DNA of 64,000 nt from JAHEJN01 sp963787285 (GCA_963787285.1 CAWBCM010000001.1:1-64000), one strand, 5' to 3'. Shown: positions 25,459 through 35,027, counted from the first letter of the stretch. Notes: generated from the sequence alone by a model not told the origin. Numbers and translations: made by a program.

Positions 25459-26385
25459 ATGAGCCACGATCATCACCACGGACCCGGCCTGGCTCGGGCG
25501 GGAGCGCGTCATCGAAATCGCTTGATCCTCGCCTTCGTGCTGGTCGCCGTGTTCCTCGTTGTCCAGGCCGTGGCCGGCGTGCTCACCAACTCCCTTGCCC
25601 TGCTCTCCGACGCCGGCCACATGCTCACCGATGTCATCGGACTGGGAATGGCGCTCGCCGCGATCCAGCTGGCCTCGCGGTTCGAGAACCGCTCGGCGGC
25701 GACCACCTCGCCCCACACCTTCGGCCTCTACCGCCTGGAGATCCTCGCCGCCTTCGTGAATGCCCTGCTGTTGTTCGGCGTCGCCATCTGGGTCGTGATC
25801 GAGGCCCTCCGCCGGTTCGCCGACGAACCCGAGGTCCTCGGCACCCCGATGCTCGTCGTCGCGTCGATCGGTCTGGCCGTGAACCTGGTCGCGTTCCTGA
25901 TCCTGCGCGAGGGCTCGAAGGAGTCGCTCAACATCCGGGGGGCCTACCTCGAGGTCCTCGCCGACACGGTCGGGTCCGTCGGCGTCATCATCGCCGCCGT
26001 GCTGCTCGAAACCTTCGGCTGGACCTGGATCGATCCCCTGGTCGCCGCCCTCATCGGCGTGTGGATACTTCCCCGGACGTTCGCTCTCGGACGCCAGGCG
26101 GTGCAGGTGCTGCTCCAGTCCGCGCCCGACCACATCGACCTCGATGCCCTCGCCGTCGAGCTGGCCGACATCGAGGGCGTGGTCGATGTCCACGATCTGC
26201 ACGTGTGGACGCTCACGTCGGAGATGCACGCGGCCTCGGCCCATCTGGTGATCGACGAGCACACCGATGCTCATGCCGTGCTCGACCAGGCCCGCGTCCT
26301 GCTCGCCGACCGGTGCGACATCTCCCACGGCACCTTCCAGGTCGAACCCGACACCCACACCGGTTGTCAGGAACTGGCCTGGTGA
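25459..26385 (+). CDS. Cation diffusion facilitator (zinc-type) transporter
   Basis: 308 residues. A His-rich N-terminus (MSHDHHHGPG) is followed by six helices. Helix 2 has the metal site DAGHMLTDVIGLGMALAAI (H-x3-D). Helix 5 has AYLEVLADTVGSVGVIIAA, where the usual histidine is glutamate (E-x3-D). The cytoplasmic C-terminal domain contains GVVDVHDLHVWTLTSEMHAA, the conserved metal-sensing fold. It exports Zn or a related metal using the proton gradient. 28 bases separate it from the previous gene. Confidence 0.9.
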   Translation: MSHDHHHGPGLARAGARHRNRLILAFVLVAVFLVVQAVAGVLTNSLALLSDAGHMLTDVIGLGMALAAIQLASRFENRSAATTSPHTFGLYRLEILAAFVNALLLFGVAIWVVIEALRRFADEPEVLGTPMLVVASIGLAVNLVAFLILREGSKESLNIRGAYLEVLADTVGSVGVIIAAVLLETFGWTWIDPLVAALIGVWILPRTFALGRQAVQVLLQSAPDHIDLDALAVELADIEGVVDVHDLHVWTLTSEMHAASAHLVIDEHTDAHAVLDQARVLLADRCDISHGTFQVEPDTHTGCQELAW

Positions 26386-26448
26386 ACCCCGCCGAGGTCT
26401 CGCCATGGCGACTACTGTCGACCAGCACGCCGAACGAGGAGAGGCTCC

Positions 26449-26913
26449 ATGATTCTGGCTGACTACGCCGACACCGGCTACAACGTCGTCCTGCTCTTGC
26501 ACATCATCGCCGTGATCGTCGCACTGGCTCCTGTGGTCGTGCACCCGATCCTGTTCACCCTCGAACAACGTCGGGCCGACGGCGACATCGTGGCCCTGGC
26601 CGGCCGCGTGACCGGTCTCCCCTCCCGCATCTACACCATCGCGCTGGTGGTAGCGGGCGTGCTCGGCATCGGACTGATCTCCATGGGCGACCCCGTCATC
26701 GAGTGGGGTGACACGTGGGTCTGGCTCAGCGTCGTTCTCTGGCTCGCGCTCAACGGCGTCCTGCACGCCGTGATGTTGCCGGCCGAGCGGGCACTGGCCG
26801 GCGGCGACCGCACCGTCGTCGCCAAACTCGACAAGGTCGGCCCGGCCCTCACTGTCCTGGTGCTCGTGATTCTCTATCTCATGGTGCTCAAGCCCGGTGC
26901 CCCCGGCAGCTGA
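26449..26913 (+). CDS. Small four-helix membrane protein (DUF2269-like)
   Basis: 154 residues with four hydrophobic segments: VVLLLHIIAVIVALAPVVVH, IYTIALVVAGVLGIGLISMG, WVWLSVVLWLALNGVLHAVM and ALTVLVLVILYLMVL. The first helix with a histidine and the general layout recall DUF2269 membrane proteins, but I am not certain. A ribosome site (GAGGAGAGG) sits shortly before the ATG at 26449. The HisN-like gene starts inside its end (17-base overlap). Confidence 0.65.
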   Translation: MILADYADTGYNVVLLLHIIAVIVALAPVVVHPILFTLEQRRADGDIVALAGRVTGLPSRIYTIALVVAGVLGIGLISMGDPVIEWGDTWVWLSVVLWLALNGVLHAVMLPAERALAGGDRTVVAKLDKVGPALTVLVLVILYLMVLKPGAPGS

Positions 26914-27673
26914 GGTCCCGGCGACCGACGCCGATCTGGTCGAGCTCGCCGCCCAGCTCGTCAGCCGGGCCGGTGAGCTCACCCTCGGGTACTTCCGCGC
27001 CGACGACCTCTTCGTCGACACGAAGGCCGACGGTTCGCCGGTCACCGCGGCCGACAAGGCGGCCGAGACCTTCCTTCGCGACGAGCTGTCCCGACGGTTT
27101 CCCGACGACTCGGTGGTGGGCGAGGAGTTCGGCACCACCACGGGTGGGTCGGGGCGCACCTGGTTGATCGACCCGATCGACGGCACCAAGGCGTTCGCCA
27201 AGGGTGTGCCCCTGTTCACGAACCTGCTGGCGCTCGTCGACGAGCACGGCCCGGCCATCGGTGCGGTGAACGCCCCGGCCGCGGGCGAGCTGCTCGTGGC
27301 CGGTCGGGGTCTCGGCGCCCACCACAACGGCAGCCGGTGCCACGTGAGCGATGTCGCCACGCTGGCCGAGGCGACGGCAACCACCAGTGGCTACGACTAC
27401 TGGCCCGATCACCACGTGGCCGAGCTCAAGTCGAGCGGCGCCCGCATGGTCACCTGGGGCGACGGCTACGGCTACATCCTCGTGGCCACCGGACGAGCCG
27501 AAGCCATGATCGACCCGGGTCTGCACCCCTGGGACGTCGCCCCGATGAACGTGGTGATCCCCGAGGCGGGGGGAACGATCACCGACTTCGCCGGCACCGA
27601 CCGCCCGAGCGAAGGAGACGTCGTCGCCACGAACGGTCTCGTCCACGAAGAGGTCCTGGCCCTTCTGGTCTGA
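26897..27673 (+). CDS. hisN: Inositol-monophosphatase-family phosphatase, HisN-like
   Basis: 258 residues. The Mg-binding motifs of the IMPase family are complete: SVVGEEFG (Glu), WLIDPIDGTKAFAKGVPLFT (D-P-I-D-G-T) and HPWDVAPMNVVIPEAGG (W-D). The F-A-K-G-V-P-x-F extension resembles actinobacterial histidinol-phosphatase HisN, the second to last step of histidine synthesis; inositol phosphatase activity is the alternative. The start GTG at 26897 lies in the end of the previous gene. A strong hairpin follows the stop. Confidence 0.75.
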   Translation: MPPAAEVPATDADLVELAAQLVSRAGELTLGYFRADDLFVDTKADGSPVTAADKAAETFLRDELSRRFPDDSVVGEEFGTTTGGSGRTWLIDPIDGTKAFAKGVPLFTNLLALVDEHGPAIGAVNAPAAGELLVAGRGLGAHHNGSRCHVSDVATLAEATATTSGYDYWPDHHVAELKSSGARMVTWGDGYGYILVATGRAEAMIDPGLHPWDVAPMNVVIPEAGGTITDFAGTDRPSEGDVVATNGLVHEEVLALLV

Positions 27674-27681
27674 AAACGTAT

Positions 27682-27709
27682 GAACCCGCCGCCGAAAGGC
27701 GACGGGTTC
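27682..27709. terminator. Bidirectional hairpin terminator
   Basis: The arms GAACCCGCCGCC (27682-27693) and GGCGACGGGTTC (27698-27709) pair over 12 bp with one mismatch around a GAAA tetraloop. It lies 8 bases after the hisN stop and in front of the convergent sigma factor stop at 27805, so it can end transcription from both sides. AAAA lies before it and only short T-runs after. Confidence 0.75.
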
Positions 27710-27804
27710 AGTTCGGATAGGGCGAGGCTGCGTCGGTTGACGGACCGAGCGATTCACGCCAGTTCGCGAGGGCCGGCAGCCGTGCGCAGCTCGCCCGGAC
27801 GGAC

Positions 27805-28659
27805 TCAGACGGCAGTCATCAACTCCACAACCGACGTGAAGTCGATTCGGTCGGTCGCCGCCGTGCGGTCGGCGATGCCGTCGACATAGGCGGCCCGGCG
27901 CCGCTCCTTGATCGAGGTCGGGTCGGGTGAGCGCCCCTCGTACTGAGCCTCGATGCCGTCCTTCAACATGGCCAGCGCCTCGGAGCGAACCTGGGAGATC
28001 CGGCTCTCGGTCACGCCGAGGAAGCGGGCGAGATCCTGGCTGGTCCGGCCCTCGATGAAGTAACCGATGATCACGAGCCGGTGCCGTTCGGGCAGCAGGT
28101 CGATGGCGTCGCGCAGGTAGGTGTGCAGCTCGCGCTGCTCGAGCTCGGCGCTGGGTTCGCTGTTCTCGGCCGGGTCGGCGATGACGTCGGACAGCATCAG
28201 GTTCTCGTTGTCGCCACCGTGCACCTGGTGCTCGAGGGCCAACACGACGGACTTGTGCATGCGGCTCTTGATCTTGGCCAGCTCGGCGGTCGACATGCCG
28301 AGGGCCTCGGCGGTCTCGACCGATGAAGGGGCACGACCGAGGTCACCGAACAGCTTGGTCTCCACCTTCTCGAGCTCGCGCCCGAGTTGGCGAATCGAAC
28401 GGGGTGCCCAGTCGGCGGCCCGGACCGAGTCGAGGATCGCGCCACGGATGCGCTGAGCGGCGAACCGCTTGAACGGAACTCCCCGTGACTCGTCGTAGCG
28501 CTGCGCCGCTTCCACCAGCCCGAGCGCACCGGCCCGGGAGAGTTCTTCACGATCCACATGTCGGGGGAATCGCACAGCCACCTGGAACACCACGTGCTTC
28601 ACCAGCTCGAGGTTGTCTTCGATCAGCTGCGACAGCTCGCTCGGCATTTCGTTGCCCAT
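27805..28659 (-). CDS. RNA polymerase sigma factor, FliA/WhiG type
   Basis: 284 residues. Region 2: NLELVKHVVFQVAVRFPRHV and DREELSRAGALGLVEAAQRY, with FKRFAAQRIRGAILDSVRAA for -10 recognition. Region 3 follows (DWAPRSIRQLGREL) and region 4 (LPERHRLVIIGYFIEGRTSQ, then GVTESRISQVRSEAL) recognises -35. The domain order without region 1.1 and the R-G-A-I-L-D motif are those of the motility/sporulation branch. No flagellar or sporulation genes are near, so its regulon cannot be told here. The C-terminal 50 residues are an unusual extension (SPDPTSIKERRRAAYVDGIA). An alternative Met lies four codons in. Confidence 0.88.
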   Translation of the reverse strand: MGNEMPSELSQLIEDNLELVKHVVFQVAVRFPRHVDREELSRAGALGLVEAAQRYDESRGVPFKRFAAQRIRGAILDSVRAADWAPRSIRQLGRELEKVETKLFGDLGRAPSSVETAEALGMSTAELAKIKSRMHKSVVLALEHQVHGGDNENLMLSDVIADPAENSEPSAELEQRELHTYLRDAIDLLPERHRLVIIGYFIEGRTSQDLARFLGVTESRISQVRSEALAMLKDGIEAQYEGRSPDPTSIKERRRAAYVDGIADRTAATDRIDFTSVVELMTAV

Positions 28660-28806
28660 GTCGCTTCCTTCGCACTCGTTCGCTTCCGTACTAGGTCGGC
28701 TGACCCAGCGGGAACGTCTTCGTCGCGTTCACGAAGAACCTTGAGCAGAAATCGGCGTTTTGGGGGATATACCCAGCAGATCGGTTCGGTTCCAGGCTTT
28801 TCGAGG
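28660..28806. other. Intergenic stretch between sigma factor start and dehydrogenase end
   Basis: 147 bases without a gene. It must hold the promoter and ribosome site of the minus-strand sigma factor. I see no clear repeat; a run of Gs (GTTTTGGGGGATAT) is the only distinct feature. Confidence 0.4.
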
Positions 28807-29773
28807 TCAGCTCGCGCCCACGAATTCACGGGCAACGAGCCCCGCATCGCGACACATGGCGAGGAACCCAGATGGGTCGACCAGCCCAGCGAGCGGCACC
28901 GCGCCGGGTTCCCTGCCATCGCGCGTCAGCGCCCGCACCGACATCATCGCGACGACGGCGGTCGCCTCACTGGGAGCCGCCGTGGCTGCGGCCACCACGA
29001 TCGCATACTCAGGCCCCTGCCGACCGCGGAGCTCGACGCGCACGGCGCCCAGACCACCGTCGGGATGGGGCGGCGTGAGCATCGGCAGCCGGGCAGTGAG
29101 ACGATCGCGCCGAGTGGCCGACATGCGGGCGGTGACGCGCTCGACCCCCGGAAACAGCGGGACCAGCAGCATTGGATCAGGCAGCGCGGCGCGGTAGCAG
29201 TCCCGCCCGCCGATCGGTTCGGGAAACCAGAACAGCTCGCGACCGCTTCCCCCCGCCCGGGGCACCCACGCACCGTCGCGGTAGTCGAGCCCCGACCCGC
29301 CGAGCGCCCGATGGTGTTGGCGCGCGCACCACGGTCCGCCGGTGCCGACCTTGGCGATGTGGATCTCGCGGGTCTGGCTGAAGGATTCCGAGAGGAAGCG
29401 GGCGAGCACGCCGGTGAATCCCGGCGCGAAACCGGCTCCGACCGCCACGACGGCGTGGCGCTCGCGGGCCTCGGCATCGAGGTCGAGCAGCCCGCGCACG
29501 TCCTCGAGGCTGTCGGCCACCGACACCACCAGCGGAGCGTGGCGCATGGCCTCGCGCGGCGATCGCGGCGTGTCTCCCCCACCGGGTGGCGATGACGATC
29601 GCGTCGAACCGGCCGTCGAGGCGTGTGGCCCCTCGGGCTCGCGAGCCGAACTCGGCGGCCAGGGTCGCCGACCGATGCCGGTCGACGAGGACCAACTCGT
29701 CGATGTCGCTCTCGCGGAGGAGCCGAACGAGCTGGGACCCCACGGCACCGCAGCCGATGACGGCAAGTCGCAT
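28807..29773 (-). pseudogene. NAD(P)-binding saccharopine-dehydrogenase-like protein, one frameshift
   Basis: The ATG at 29773 opens a Rossmann fold: MRLAVIGCGAVGSQLVRLLR (G-x-G-x-x-G) and DELVLVDRH. The frame holds until about 29560 (FDAIVIATRWGRHAAIA), then the true continuation lies in another frame: REAMRHAPLVVSVADSLEDV, VGAGFAPGFTGVLARFLSES and on to a stop at 28807. One extra base in the GC-rich run at 29551-29565 explains the break. Joined, the protein would be about 320 residues with the domain plan of saccharopine-dehydrogenase-like reductases. No substrate is seen. The start overlaps the stop of the 47-residue membrane protein. Sequencing error and true inactivation are both possible. 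Confidence 0.7.
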
Positions 29774-29916
29774 CAGTCGTCGAGGCCGCGCAGCTCGCGC
29801 CAGCCGCCCGTCTGGGGTGGGACACCACCCTTGCCTCGAACCCGAAGGATTCCTGCGATGAGCGCAGCCCCGCCTATGGCCGTGAGCACTCGACGGACCA
29901 GCTTCACCAGTGACAC
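29773..29916 (-). CDS. Small membrane protein, 47 residues
   Basis: From a GTG at 29916 the product reads VSLVKLVRRVLTAIGGAALI and so on, with one hydrophobic helix (VLTAIGGAALIAGILRV) and a basic, Gly/Pro-rich end. Its stop (TGA at 29773-29775) overlaps the ATG of the dehydrogenase gene, which supports it being a real coupled gene. The function is unknown. The frame is open further upstream but no better start is seen. Confidence 0.5.
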   Translation of the reverse strand: MSLVKLVRRVLTAIGGAALIAGILRVRGKGGVPPQTGGWRELRGLDD

Positions 29917-30082
29917 GCCTCGAATGTAACGGACCGCGGGCTCCGGGTCGCCACTTCGTCGATGGCGGCTCGGTCTGCGGTGTCTCTCTGCGTTCTCGTA
30001 TCTGGGAGCAGTGGACCCAGGAGCCCTGCGGGAGTTCGTCACCGAGATCTGCCTCGCCGATTTAGGCTTGGCCGATGCAAGA

Positions 30083-30090
30083 CAAGGAGA
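30083..30090 (+). promoter_or_regulatory. Ribosome-binding site deciding the ATPase start
   Basis: CAAGGAGA lies 4 bases before the GTG at 30095. This favours that start over an in-frame GTG at 30011 that has no such site. Confidence 0.6.
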
Positions 30091-30094
30091 ACTC

Positions 30095-32818
30095 GTGACG
30101 ACCCCCGTGTCCCCGGCCGCCCGTCCTTGGTGGGCAGACGACACTGACGCCCTCGTCGCCGAGCTCGACACCAGTGCCACGGCCGGGCTCACCCCCGCCC
30201 AAGTCGCCGAGCGGCTCGAGAGGTACGGACCCAACGAACTCGAAGAGGCGGCCACCGTTCCGGCATGGCGCATCTTCGTGGCGCAGTTCGCCAACACCAT
30301 GATCGTCGTCCTGCTGGTCGCCGCCGGGATCATGGTGACCATTGGCGAGCCAACCGATGCGATCGTGATCGGGGCCATTGTCATCCTGAATGCCGCCATC
30401 GGCTTCTTCCAGGAGTATCGGGCCGAGCAGGCAATGGCTGCTCTGCGTACGATGGCCGCCCCCACCGCCAGAGTGGTGCGCAACGGTGCCGAACTGACCA
30501 TCACGGCCCCAGAGCTCGTCCCCGGTGACTTGATCGTCTTCGATGCGGGCGACGTCGTCGCCGCCGACACCCGCCTCATCGAGTGCCCCAACCTGCGAGT
30601 CAACGAATCCGCCCTCACCGGTGAATCCGTTCCCGTCGACAAGACACCAAACGTCATCACCGACGAGTCGGGTGAGCTGGTCGGCGATCGACGCAACATG
30701 GTTTTCAAGGGCACCGCCGTGGTCTACGGCCGTGCCCGCGGCATTGTCGTCGGCACCGGGATGGACACCGCGCTCGGGCAGATAGCCGGCCTGCTCCAGG
30801 CCCATCAGGCCCCGAGCACGCCTCTGCAGAAGCGTCTGGCCGTGCTCGGCCGCTGGCTCGCGGCTGCGGCCGTCTTGATCGCGATCATTGTGTTTGCGGT
30901 AGGTATCGCCCGTGGCGAGGACGTCGAGGAAATGTTCCTCGTTGCGGTCAGCCTGGCGGTGGCGGCGATCCCCGAGGCGCTTCCTGCCGTCGTCACCATC
31001 GGCCTGGCGATGGGCGCCCAGCGGATGATTCGCCACAACGCGCTGATCCGCAAGCTCCCGGCGGTGGAGACACTTGGTTCGGTGACGGTGATCTGTACCG
31101 ACAAGACCGGGACCCTGACCGAGGGCCAGATGCTGGTCGAGAAGGTGTGGACACTCGACCAGGAGGGCGACGTCACCGGGTCCGGGTACGAGCCTTCCGG
31201 GGAGATCCGGGTAGACGGCGATCCGGCCGACGTCGCACCGGGAACCCCGCTGGCGAGAATGCTGACGGCGGCGGTGCTGTGCAACGACGCCGTGCTGGTG
31301 GCACCGTTGCAGGCCGGTGATGAGTGGGCTCTGGTCGGAGACCCGACCGAGGGTGCGCTGTTGGCTCTGGGCGCCAAAGCAGGTTTCGAACGCGAACAAG
31401 TCAATGCCGATTTTCCCCGAACAGCGGAGATCCCGTTCGACTCGGAACGCAAACGCATGGTGACGATCCATCGCAACGACAACGGAAGCAAAGGCCTGAT
31501 TGCCACCAAAGGAGCGATCGAGGCCACCATCGACGCCGTCGAGGCGGTGGCCTCGCAGGCGGGTGATCGCGACCTGACTCCGCAGCTACGGACCGAGGTG
31601 CTCGATCGGGCCGCCGAGTTCGCCGCCGAGGGCTACCGAGTGTTGGCGATCGCGGGGCGATCCGTGGACGACGGCGCCCTCGGTGACGTGCTCGAGTCGG
31701 AACAGGACCTCGTCCTCTACGGTCTGGCCGCCATGGCCGATCCGCCGCGTCCCGAGTCGCACGCGGCCGTGGCGGCCTGTCGCGCCGCGGGGATCACCCC
31801 GGTGATGATCACCGGTGACCACCCGGCCACGGCGAGGGCCATTGCCGCACGACTCGGCATTCTCGACTGCGACAAGCAGGTGATGACGGGCGTCCAACTC
31901 GCCTCCGAGTCAGTCGTAGAACTCGTGGACGAAGTGAACGAGATCGCCGTCTACGCCAGGACCTCGCCGGAGCAGAAGCTCGACATCGTGCAGGCCTGGA
32001 AAAAGCGCGGCGACATCGTTGCAATGACCGGCGACGGGGTCAACGATGCGCCGGCGTTGCGAACCGCCGACATCGGCGTTGCGATGGGAGTGGCGGGGAC
32101 CGAGGTGGCCAAGGAAGCCGCCGACATGGTGCTCACGGACGACAACTTCTCCTCCATCGTCACGGCGGTCGGCGAGGGCCGTCGCATCTACGACAACATC
32201 AGGCGATTTGTCCGCTACACGCTCACCTCGAACGCCGGCGAGATCTGGGTGATGTTCCTCGGCCCGTTCGTTGGGTTGGCGATTCCGCTGCTGCCGGTGC
32301 AAATCCTGTGGATCAACCTGGTCACGGACGGATTCCCTGGTCTCGCCCTCGGCGTAGAAGCGGCCGAACCCGACGTGATGGAACGCAAGCCCCGTCCCCC
32401 CGACGAGAGCATCTTCGCCCGCGGAGTGTGGCAGCAGGTCGTCTTCATCGGGCTGCTGATGGGCTTCTTCACTCTTGGCCTCGGGATATGGGCAGAGGCG
32501 ACCGATCGTCCCTGGCAGACGATGATCTTCACCACGCTCGCCCTGCTCCAACTTGGCAACGCCCTGGCCATCCGATCGGAGCGAGAGTCGTTCTTCGCGC
32601 TCGGGCCCAACAGCAACAAGCCGCTGCTGTGGACCGTGATCGTGACGGCCGCCATTCAGATCCTCATCATCTACTGGGCACCACTCCAGAGGCTGCTCCA
32701 CACCGAATCCCTTTCGGCGGCCGAGCTCGGCATCGTGCTGGTGGTCTCCACCGGGGTGTTCTGGACAGTCGAAATCGAGAAGCTGGTGCGGCGCAGGATG
32801 GAAGTGCGGTCCGGCTGA
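30095..32818 (+). CDS. P-type cation ATPase, P2A (Ca2+/Mn2+) type
   Basis: 907 residues. Motifs: TGES in NESALTGESVPVDK, the phosphorylated aspartate in VICTDKTGTLTEGQ, the nucleotide-binding domain with GLIATKGA, and the hinge MTGDGVNDAPALRTADIGVA. Transport residues are those of SERCA/PMR1-like pumps: AVAAIPEALPAVVTIGLAMG in helix 4 and LWINLVTDGFPGLALGVEAA in helix 6. The N-terminal cation-ATPase domain is present (AGLTPAQVAERLERYGPNEL). It would export Ca or Mn. Hsp20 and a beta-CASP nuclease follow on the same strand, a grouping often seen with stress or hypoxia genes. Confidence 0.93.
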   Translation: MTTPVSPAARPWWADDTDALVAELDTSATAGLTPAQVAERLERYGPNELEEAATVPAWRIFVAQFANTMIVVLLVAAGIMVTIGEPTDAIVIGAIVILNAAIGFFQEYRAEQAMAALRTMAAPTARVVRNGAELTITAPELVPGDLIVFDAGDVVAADTRLIECPNLRVNESALTGESVPVDKTPNVITDESGELVGDRRNMVFKGTAVVYGRARGIVVGTGMDTALGQIAGLLQAHQAPSTPLQKRLAVLGRWLAAAAVLIAIIVFAVGIARGEDVEEMFLVAVSLAVAAIPEALPAVVTIGLAMGAQRMIRHNALIRKLPAVETLGSVTVICTDKTGTLTEGQMLVEKVWTLDQEGDVTGSGYEPSGEIRVDGDPADVAPGTPLARMLTAAVLCNDAVLVAPLQAGDEWALVGDPTEGALLALGAKAGFEREQVNADFPRTAEIPFDSERKRMVTIHRNDNGSKGLIATKGAIEATIDAVEAVASQAGDRDLTPQLRTEVLDRAAEFAAEGYRVLAIAGRSVDDGALGDVLESEQDLVLYGLAAMADPPRPESHAAVAACRAAGITPVMITGDHPATARAIAARLGILDCDKQVMTGVQLASESVVELVDEVNEIAVYARTSPEQKLDIVQAWKKRGDIVAMTGDGVNDAPALRTADIGVAMGVAGTEVAKEAADMVLTDDNFSSIVTAVGEGRRIYDNIRRFVRYTLTSNAGEIWVMFLGPFVGLAIPLLPVQILWINLVTDGFPGLALGVEAAEPDVMERKPRPPDESIFARGVWQQVVFIGLLMGFFTLGLGIWAEATDRPWQTMIFTTLALLQLGNALAIRSERESFFALGPNSNKPLLWTVIVTAAIQILIIYWAPLQRLLHTESLSAAELGIVLVVSTGVFWTVEIEKLVRRRMEVRSG

Positions 32819-32973
32819 GAGCGCCGTGCCGGCGACCCGGACCGAAGTCGTGAGCTGATCGAGATCCGCAAGCTCATGATTCGCATCAGCGCGAAGTGAC
32901 GTTGGCCTCTTTCGACTCGGCCTCGACCAGCGTGAGATGAGGGTGGAGGAGTTTTTTGAAAGGAGTGAGATAC

Positions 32974-33474
32974 ATGGGCAACACCAAGACGGCAGACAGC
33001 AAAGGTGCTGTCGCGGTAGAGACGCGCCGACCCGACGTGACCCCGACGTGGATCGATCCATTCGATCGACTCGGACTGAGCGATTGGCTCAGCCGCTGGC
33101 CGGCACGCTTCGGCGCCCACTGGCCCGAGCGGATGATCGGTGATCTCCACGACATCAAGGTCGAGGAGTACACCGAGGATGGCGATGTCGTGATTCGTGC
33201 CGAGATTCCCGGCGTCGAACCCAAGGACATCGACATCAGCGTCGACCGTGGTCGGTTGGCCATACGGGCCGAGCGCGAACAACGCTTCGAGTCCGACGAC
33301 GAGGGCTATCGGTCCGAGTTCCGGTACGGAGCCTTCGCCCGGATCGTCACACTGCCCGTCGATGCGAAGGTCGATGACATCGCGGCCTCGTACTCCGACG
33401 GCGTGCTCGAGGTTCGGGTACCGACCGAGGAGGTGCGACACACACCGAAGAGGATTCCGGTCACGAAGAACTGA
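32974..33474 (+). CDS. Small heat-shock protein, Hsp20/alpha-crystallin family
   Basis: 166 residues. The alpha-crystallin domain spans about residues 50-150: VEEYTEDGDVVIRAEIPGVE, DIDISVDRGRLAIRAERE, SEFRYGAFARIVTLPVDAKV and YSDGVLEVRVPT. It ends with an I-x-V type motif (KRIPVTKN) used for oligomer assembly. It holds unfolding proteins. AAAGGAG lies 8 bases before the ATG at 32974, which decides this start over an earlier in-frame ATG at 32956. It is preceded by a gap of 155 bases after the ATPase that could carry its own promoter. Confidence 0.92.
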   Translation: MGNTKTADSKGAVAVETRRPDVTPTWIDPFDRLGLSDWLSRWPARFGAHWPERMIGDLHDIKVEEYTEDGDVVIRAEIPGVEPKDIDISVDRGRLAIRAEREQRFESDDEGYRSEFRYGAFARIVTLPVDAKVDDIAASYSDGVLEVRVPTEEVRHTPKRIPVTKN

Positions 33475-33595
33475 CCGGATCGGCGAGCCCGCGGGAGTCG
33501 TTCGGGTCGTGCTGGCGTGAGCATGGAACAACCGCAGCCGACCCGACCGTTTCTACGGGCTCGTCTCGTTCGAGCCCGCCGTTCTGAGGAGCGTC

Positions 33596-35027
33596 ATGTC
33601 ATCGAGACCACCTACGTGCCCGACCCTTCGATTCCTGGGGGGCGCCCGTACGGTCACCGGCAGCCGATTCCTCCTCGACCAACCCGCCACCGGCTCGAAG
33701 GGTGGCCACTTCCGTCTTCTCGTCGACTGCGGCCTCTTCCAGGGCCGCAGGGAGCTACGTCGAGCCAACTGGGCGCCGTTCCCGGTCGGTCCCGACACGA
33801 TCGACGCGGTCGTCCTCACCCATGCTCACATCGATCACAGCGGCTACCTCCCGGCTCTCCATCGCAACGGGTTCCGCGGCCCGATTCACGCGACCCCCGA
33901 CACGGTCGAACTGTGCCGAATTCTGTTGGCCGACGCCGCCCACCTCCAGGAGGAAGATGCCCGACACGCCAACCGGAAGGGCTACAGCAAGCACGAACCG
34001 GCGCTTCCCCTGTTCACCAGGGCCGACGCCCAGGAGGTGCTCTCGCAGTTCCGCCCCATCGACTATGACGCTGCCGAACGGCTCGGCCCCGGGGTGAGCA
34101 TCACCCTGCAACCGGCCGGGCACATACTCGGATCGGCGTCGGTGCTCGTCGAGCTGGGCGACGAACCCGAGTCGGCGGGTCCTGGTCAGCGGCGATCTCG
34201 GCCGGCCGACCCACCCGTTGTTGCGGCCGGCCCCCGATCCTCCCGACGCCGACGTGGTCCTCGTCGAGTCGACCTACGGCGACCGTTTGCATGCACCGGC
34301 CGACGCCGAGATCGCCGAGCTCGTCCAGGCCATCACCGACACGGCCCGGCGAGGCGGAATGGTGGTGATTCCGGCGTTCGCCGTCGATCGCACCGAGGTG
34401 GTGCTGCACACGCTCTCCCAGCTCATGCACGACGGACGCATCCCCCGCCTACCGATCCATGTCGACAGCCCGATGGCGTTGCGCGTGCTCGACGTGTACC
34501 GCAGGGCGGCCGACACGGTGGATCCACAGCTCCGTGAAGCGGCCTGGCGGTCGATCGCCTTCGACTCCGGCCAGATCCACGAGTGTCCGACCACCGAGCA
34601 GTCGATCGAGCTCAACTCGCTCACCTACCCGTCGATCATCATCTCGGCGTCGGGCATGGCCACCGGCGGCCGGGTCCTGCACCACTTGGCCCGACTACTT
34701 CCCGATCCGAACAACTGCGTCCTGCTCACCGGCTTCCAGGCCGAGGGGACCCGGGGTCGTTCCCTTGGCGACGGTGCGACCAGCGTGAAGATGTTCGGTC
34801 GCTATGTGCCGGTGCGAGCGAGCGTGCACACGATCGAGGGGTTCTCGGTCCACGCCGACGCCATCGAGATCACCGACTGGCTCCGTCGAGCGCCCCGACC
34901 GCCGGACGTGTGCTACATCGTCCACGGCGGGCATGGAGCGAGCGAGGCCCTCGGGCGTCGCATCGAAGACGATCTGGGCTGGACCGCAGTGGTTCCCCGT
35001 CAAGGAGAGATCGTCCGCCTCGACTGA
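33596..35027 (+). pseudogene. Metallo-beta-lactamase / beta-CASP RNA nuclease, one frameshift
   Basis: The N-terminal part has RFLGGARTVTGSRFLLD, VDCGLFQGRRELRRANWA and the zinc motif VVLTHAHIDHSGYLPALHRN (H-x-H-x-D-H). The second part, in another frame, has RVLVSGDLGRPTHPLL, VVLVESTYGDRLHAPADAE, PAFAVDRTEVVLHTLSQLM, ISASGMATGGRVLHHLARLL and TIEGFSVHADAIEITDWL, the beta-CASP elements of CPSF-73/YSH1-like ribonucleases. The frame breaks near 34176, where two bases (CG) appear to be missing, or one is added. Intact length would be about 477 residues, normal for the family. GAGGAG lies 5 bases before the ATG at 33596. Error in a GC-rich run is likely. Confidence 0.8.

Noticed and set aside
27805..28659. 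Sign of a flagellar or sporulation locus
   Set aside because: The FliA/WhiG-type sigma factor stands alone; no flagellar, whi or anti-sigma FlgM-like gene is near.
30011..30094. Earlier GTG start for the P-type ATPase
   Set aside because: No ribosome site and no similarity in the extra 28 residues; AAGGAGA before 30095 decides.
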